From Tieghemiomyces parasiticus (taxonomy: Eukaryota > Kickxellomycota > Dimargaritomycetes > Dimargaritales > Dimargaritaceae), in the NCBI GenBank assembly GCA_027575765.1, contig JANBPT010000167.1, forward strand, positions 1-62,651: a stretch of DNA of 62,651 nt. The letters are read 5' to 3'. Below are positions 58,924-62,651 of the stretch, in pieces. Both the position numbers and the translations under genes were made by a program. The notes beneath the pieces are model-generated. The model was not told the origin of the DNA. It was given only the letters and a program-made list of their open reading frames with translations, and did no database searches. Numbering within the stretch: position 1 is the first letter of the stretch; each line of letters begins with the position of its first letter.

Positions 58924-59177
58924 TGTAGCGACGCCAACCTTCCGATCTACATAATGGCGTCTTTCACTTTGACAGGCATCCCCGCCTCTATCCTTTTAGG
59001 GTCCTACTTCTTCCGTTGTTCTTCTTGTTGATCCAGCAGTTGCACAACTGTCTTCATATTCGCTCTGGCGCTGGCCTCGCCTTGCACTATCGTTCTTGGG
59101 CTCGCCTAGCCCAAGTCGTAGCCGTGGTGAATGATGCCGGACGTCCTTCCGTATAAAAGACGCTCTGGGTCGCTACA
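58924..59177. mobile_element. LTR-like element with perfect 9-bp inverted ends
   Basis: The segment begins TGTAGCGAC and ends GTCGCTACA, the exact reverse complement, with the TG...CA ends typical of LTRs. A promoter-like GTATAAAAGACGC lies near its 3' end (about 59152). No flanking target-site duplication was found, no internal polyprotein is present, and the true 3' end could lie further right, since an R/U5 region would be expected after the TATA. Treat as a possible solo LTR. Confidence 0.3.
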
Positions 59178-59355
59178 CAGTAACGATAGCTTATCACCGA
59201 CTACCAGTTTTATCATCACTTTATCGTTCTTTCGCAGGTCTGTTCAGTTTATTAGCCTTTCGCCTATTAGCCTTTAGCCTAAGTTATCTCTAGGGTAGTT
59301 TTCCCTACGACACAATCAGTGACTCGATTTTCGATCTCAACAGCACTAGAGGGGT

Positions 59356-59598
59356 CTAAAAGAATTGGCCTGTAAAAAATATAAAAGGAAAACGATAAAT
59401 ATATTTTAATGAAGAATGGACAGGTTTATTGTATTGAACTTCTACCTGAAAAGACTCAGCTAAGGCCCCAATAACAAACTTATAGTCAATTGCGGTGTAG
59501 GTAACGCCACGAATACCGTAGTCAAAGTATATCCGGACGTAGACCCCGGCTGCCAGGGCTAAAGCGGCCAGTGTAAAGGTAATCCGGGTGGATCTCAT
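59356..59598 (-). CDS. Small membrane or secreted protein, 80 aa
   Basis: The methionine at 59598 is chosen because it gives a good signal peptide or anchor: MRSTRITFTLAALALAAGVY. The rest is rich in Tyr, Phe and Ile (YFDYGIRGVTYTAIDYKFVI) and ends in FFTGQFF, with no cysteine. No family recognised. A clean TATA box 186 bp upstream, as for the other secreted proteins here, supports a real gene. The short length and AT-rich tail keep confidence low. Confidence 0.4.
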   Translation of the reverse strand: MRSTRITFTLAALALAAGVYVRIYFDYGIRGVTYTAIDYKFVIGALAESFQVEVQYNKPVHSSLKYIYRFPFIFFTGQFF

Positions 59599-59783
59599 GG
59601 TGACGCATAGAAAGGAGAACGGGTAAGAGCCGGCGTGATAGTAGACTTGACAGTTTCCAAACAATATAGGCACGATTGAATAGCTGTAGTCAACACGGGG
59701 TGCGGCGAAAAGAGGTCGAGTAATTGAGGCATGGGTGGGATGAGGGATGGTTGCAGGTGGAAATAAAGGGACTTAACGCGGGG

Positions 59784-59791
59784 TATTTATA
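59784..59791 (-). promoter_or_regulatory. TATA box TATAAATA
   Basis: TATAAATA on the minus strand, 186 bp upstream of the ATG at 59598. Confidence 0.45.
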
Positions 59792-62651
59792 GAGGCGAAG
59801 CTGACCAGTGGTATTCGCCGTGAAATGTAGGATGCCTCCGACACAGATCACCCGCTTCCACAGGATAGCACGGATGACCACCCACCATGCGGGGGAGGGC
59901 AGTCAACCCACCCTCCACAAGAACAGGCTCGATGGCAGACGCCAGGTCGCGGCTCAGCGCCCGTTAAGCCGACGGAGGTTGATCTCCACGCTTATCGATG
60001 TGCATTTTCCAAGGCGATGTAGGGGTAGGGGCCAGCAGCGACGACGATTTTGATATACTGGTCGATTGGCACAAGTCGTACCCTCAGCCGGCGTTCCGCC
60101 AGGAGATCGTGTCGACGACATTTTCGTACTATAGACACCCTGCTAGGTCAATGTAAGGTGAGGCAGGAGGAGGAGGGGGGAAACGTGTGGGGGAAAAAGG
60201 GGGGGTCAATTTCGAGCACCAGGTTTAAAATGCCCAGTCTCATTACGACAAAAGGGAACTAGTGCTCAACGCCCTATTGTTGGGGATTAGCCGTTCCATC
60301 TGTCAATGCCGGGTCCTTAGCTATCCCTAACAGCCATTGGTGCTCGAAGTTGGCCACCTGTCTAACTGACAGCGGCCGACCAAAGGTTCAGCATACCAGT
60401 ACACAACCTTCTACCGGCCGCAGGGGGTGGCGTGCGTCAGGCCGTCGTCTGTCGGCAGCATACTCTGGGGATTGGCCCTATAGCAAGGTTATCACCCTGG
60501 CTGGCCGTGGGGAAGACACTACTGTGGAAAAAAAGAAGCTGGCAAGAGGAAGCATCAACAGGGCCGGTCAAGATGAGATCGCCACGTAGAGCCCCCGGGC
60601 CTTGTATCAGATATTGGCATCAGTTGTCACGACGACGGTTGGCAAGGCACCCCGTGCAATCTTCATCGAACGGTCACTGAAAGTCTGTGACATCTCGGTT
60701 CGAATGCGCGGTCCAGCCATAGTATCCTGCGCAGAGGGTCCCACGACAGTGCAAATCAGGCCTATATGGTTTCTGACTTGCGTTCCATGGGCCAGAAGGG
60801 GGGGGACGTGGCATTTCATAGCATGGCTCAGCTGTGGGACACTATGAAATGAATGATAAAGTAGCCGCCTCAGCAGCCGTCACCACCCTTGCAAGGCTAG
60901 GGTGGTTAGGTCAACAGTCCCATGGCGTCAAGCCTTGCCAGGGACCGTTGCCGTGTAGCTCATTAGATATCAGGTGCCTGGAAGTGCCGTGCACAGGCAA
61001 AATCCAGGCGATTTCATATGAGGAGAGAAGAGGGCCATGACGATGGGGCCTTAACTAGAGTGGGTTAACACGATCTCCGGTTGCCTGAAAAGAGCCTGTC
61101 GATGGGCGAAAAGGGGAGCAACGTGGAAACCGCGAACCATAGTGATCCTGCCGAGTTTAGAGCGATGAGGGTCAGCCTCGCCTGGCTTTAAAATACAGTC
61201 CCCGTCCGTTTAGTCGCTCATACTAGCCACAAGAGCTGTCCAGGCCCATCGTTGCCATATGTCTAGCGAGAGAGGCGCGGTTCAGGTGCAAAACTATACT
61301 GGTATGGGCCAGAACGGGGAGTATTGTTCATAACACAGCAGATCGTTATAGTGACGGCTGGATTGGATGGATGGGGGGGCGGCACTTGGTCAGTTGTAAC
61401 CATTGTGGCACCGGTGGAAAGGACGGAGTTCCACGGCTAATGTTAAGGCATTGATGCAACACGGCAAGCGGCAGGCTGTAGGTAATGAACGGTTGGTGGA
61501 AAAAGTTAGACACGGGACGAAATACCCTGGACCCACTCGTAGCAGCCGCCTGGGCGTATTGTATGCCATCCCGGTGGCATCCCGAAGGACAAGTAGGAGG
61601 GGGGGCATCTCACCGGCCGCTGTAACTACGCCTGCGTGGTCGATCGATTGAATGGCTTGAATTGTGCAGGGAATGGTCTGGCTCACACCATATGCTAATC
61701 GGCCTGGTGAACCAATGTAACGATGAAGGTCGGTCTTCTCAAAGTTGGTGTTAACTACTGCATTGTAGAGAAGTGAATACGGCGCAGTAGCAGGTCGACA
61801 GACGTAATACCTCACTTCTCCCTTTGCCCCGGAGGCCCCGTGGTGGCTCCCACGACGTCCTCCATCAGCTGGCTGATCCGCGCTGAGGTTGTCGCATACG
61901 CAACTAAGGCACAGGGCTCCCAGATGATCTGATGTGCTCCCAGTTTCATTGCGTGGCCGGTATGAGTTCAGGGGGGCAGGGATTAATTGAAACCTTGCTT
62001 GGTACAGCCCGTAGAATGTAGGCATCAATGATTTAGCCTCGGGCAAGCCTTGTCCAGGGTTCTACATCCGATCAATCGGGTCTACTTGTTGGCCAGGAAT
62101 GACCGCGGGATACAAGCGAGGGAACCGTGCAGCCGTATGTCGAGTAGACGGGCGTCGTAAAGGAGGAAGGGTACGAAGCAACTGCTGCCAATGGGCTGAG
62201 TATTGCTCCATCAGACATCGCCAAAAGGGCGGCATAGTGACACTGGCAACGGGGGTCCTCTGAGTTCGATACTGCATCCGTTTCACTTAGTTACTCAATA
62301 GTGTACAGTAGCGTTGCCCAGCATAAACCAATGGTTTCGAAAACGTGTACCCAGAAGAAACTCAACCCCAAGATTTGTTCATGTTAGTGCGCTAAAGAAC
62401 CCGCCCTCATCTGTTAATGGCACGCGGTTAGGGGTCCAAGACCGCCCGTGGTCACATTAGGAGCAAGACTTTCTTCAGCCCGGCCACCTACCTTTCTAGT
62501 ACACCATCGCCTTTGTACCCATGACCGCTGTTCAGCTACTTGTGACTATGGGGACTGTAAATCACAGAGGCCACTGGGTCTACCATGGTCACAGGGCCAG
62601 GCCGCTCCAGAGGCCGGGTCATTCATCCGAGGGTCTCCCCTCCGACTAGTC
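59792..62651. other. Gene-poor right end
   Basis: No ORF with domain support. The longest frame (61390-62046, minus) is considered fortuitous. No RNA gene or repeat family was recognised. Confidence 0.4.

Noticed and set aside
61390..62046. 218-codon open frame on the minus strand
   Set aside because: Starts without clear promoter context, has mixed low-bias codon use and no motif or repeat; a frame of this length is not improbable in 62 kb. No splice-linked partner was found.
1..62651. tRNA, rRNA, CRISPR or origin elements
   Set aside because: I looked for tRNA B-box-like GTTCGAATC motifs and for rRNA-like or array-like repeats and saw none; a covariance-model scan was not possible here.

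Overview
This window reads as nuclear DNA of an early-diverging (non-Dikarya) fungus. The genes are intron-containing, with strong GTAAGT-type donors and CTAAC-like branch points, and there are no operons or bacterial signals. Several families present (SCAI, a STIL/Ana2-like protein, UPF0652/DUF2009) are absent from, or rare in, the common yeasts but occur in basal fungi and animals. I cannot fix the phylum from the sequence. A zoosporic lineage, or a zygomycete lineage that keeps centriole-type proteins, would fit. Exon joins below were worked out by hand from splice motifs and phase, so they are predictions.

Layout. Positions 1-2090 are an AT-richer, strongly CpG-depleted segment, probably a decayed and formerly methylated repeat. 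From 2.1 to 31 kb the window is gene-dense: a small cationic secreted protein, a mitochondrial HDHD5/CECR5-type HAD protein, a Gly-rich secreted protein, SCAI, a secreted 2H phosphoesterase, ethanolamine kinase, a STIL-like centriole protein, a G-patch RNA-processing protein, a B-box UPF0652 protein, a coiled-coil protein and an Ala-rich secreted protein. From 30.5 to 48.4 kb there are four dispersed paralogues of a three-exon alpha/beta hydrolase of the peroxisomal Lpx1-like type. All are on the minus strand, separated by 2-5 kb gene-poor spacers, and a secreted protein with an internal 53-residue duplication sits among them. From 49.8 to 57.4 kb lie an endosomal Na+/H+ exchanger (NHX1 type) and a P-loop kinase fused to a His-rich tail. 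From 57.4 kb to the end the window is gene-poor, with an LTR-like element and one small membrane or secreted ORF.

How the genes relate. Apart from the hydrolase family there is no obvious pathway cluster. The most notable biology is (i) the hydrolase expansion, with conserved intron phases but diverging C-terminal tripeptides (AKL, AQL, SLI, SRL), which suggests divergent peroxisomal targeting; (ii) a STIL-like centriole-assembly protein in a fungus; and (iii) several short secreted proteins without recognisable families, most preceded by a clear TATA box 126-200 bp before the ATG.
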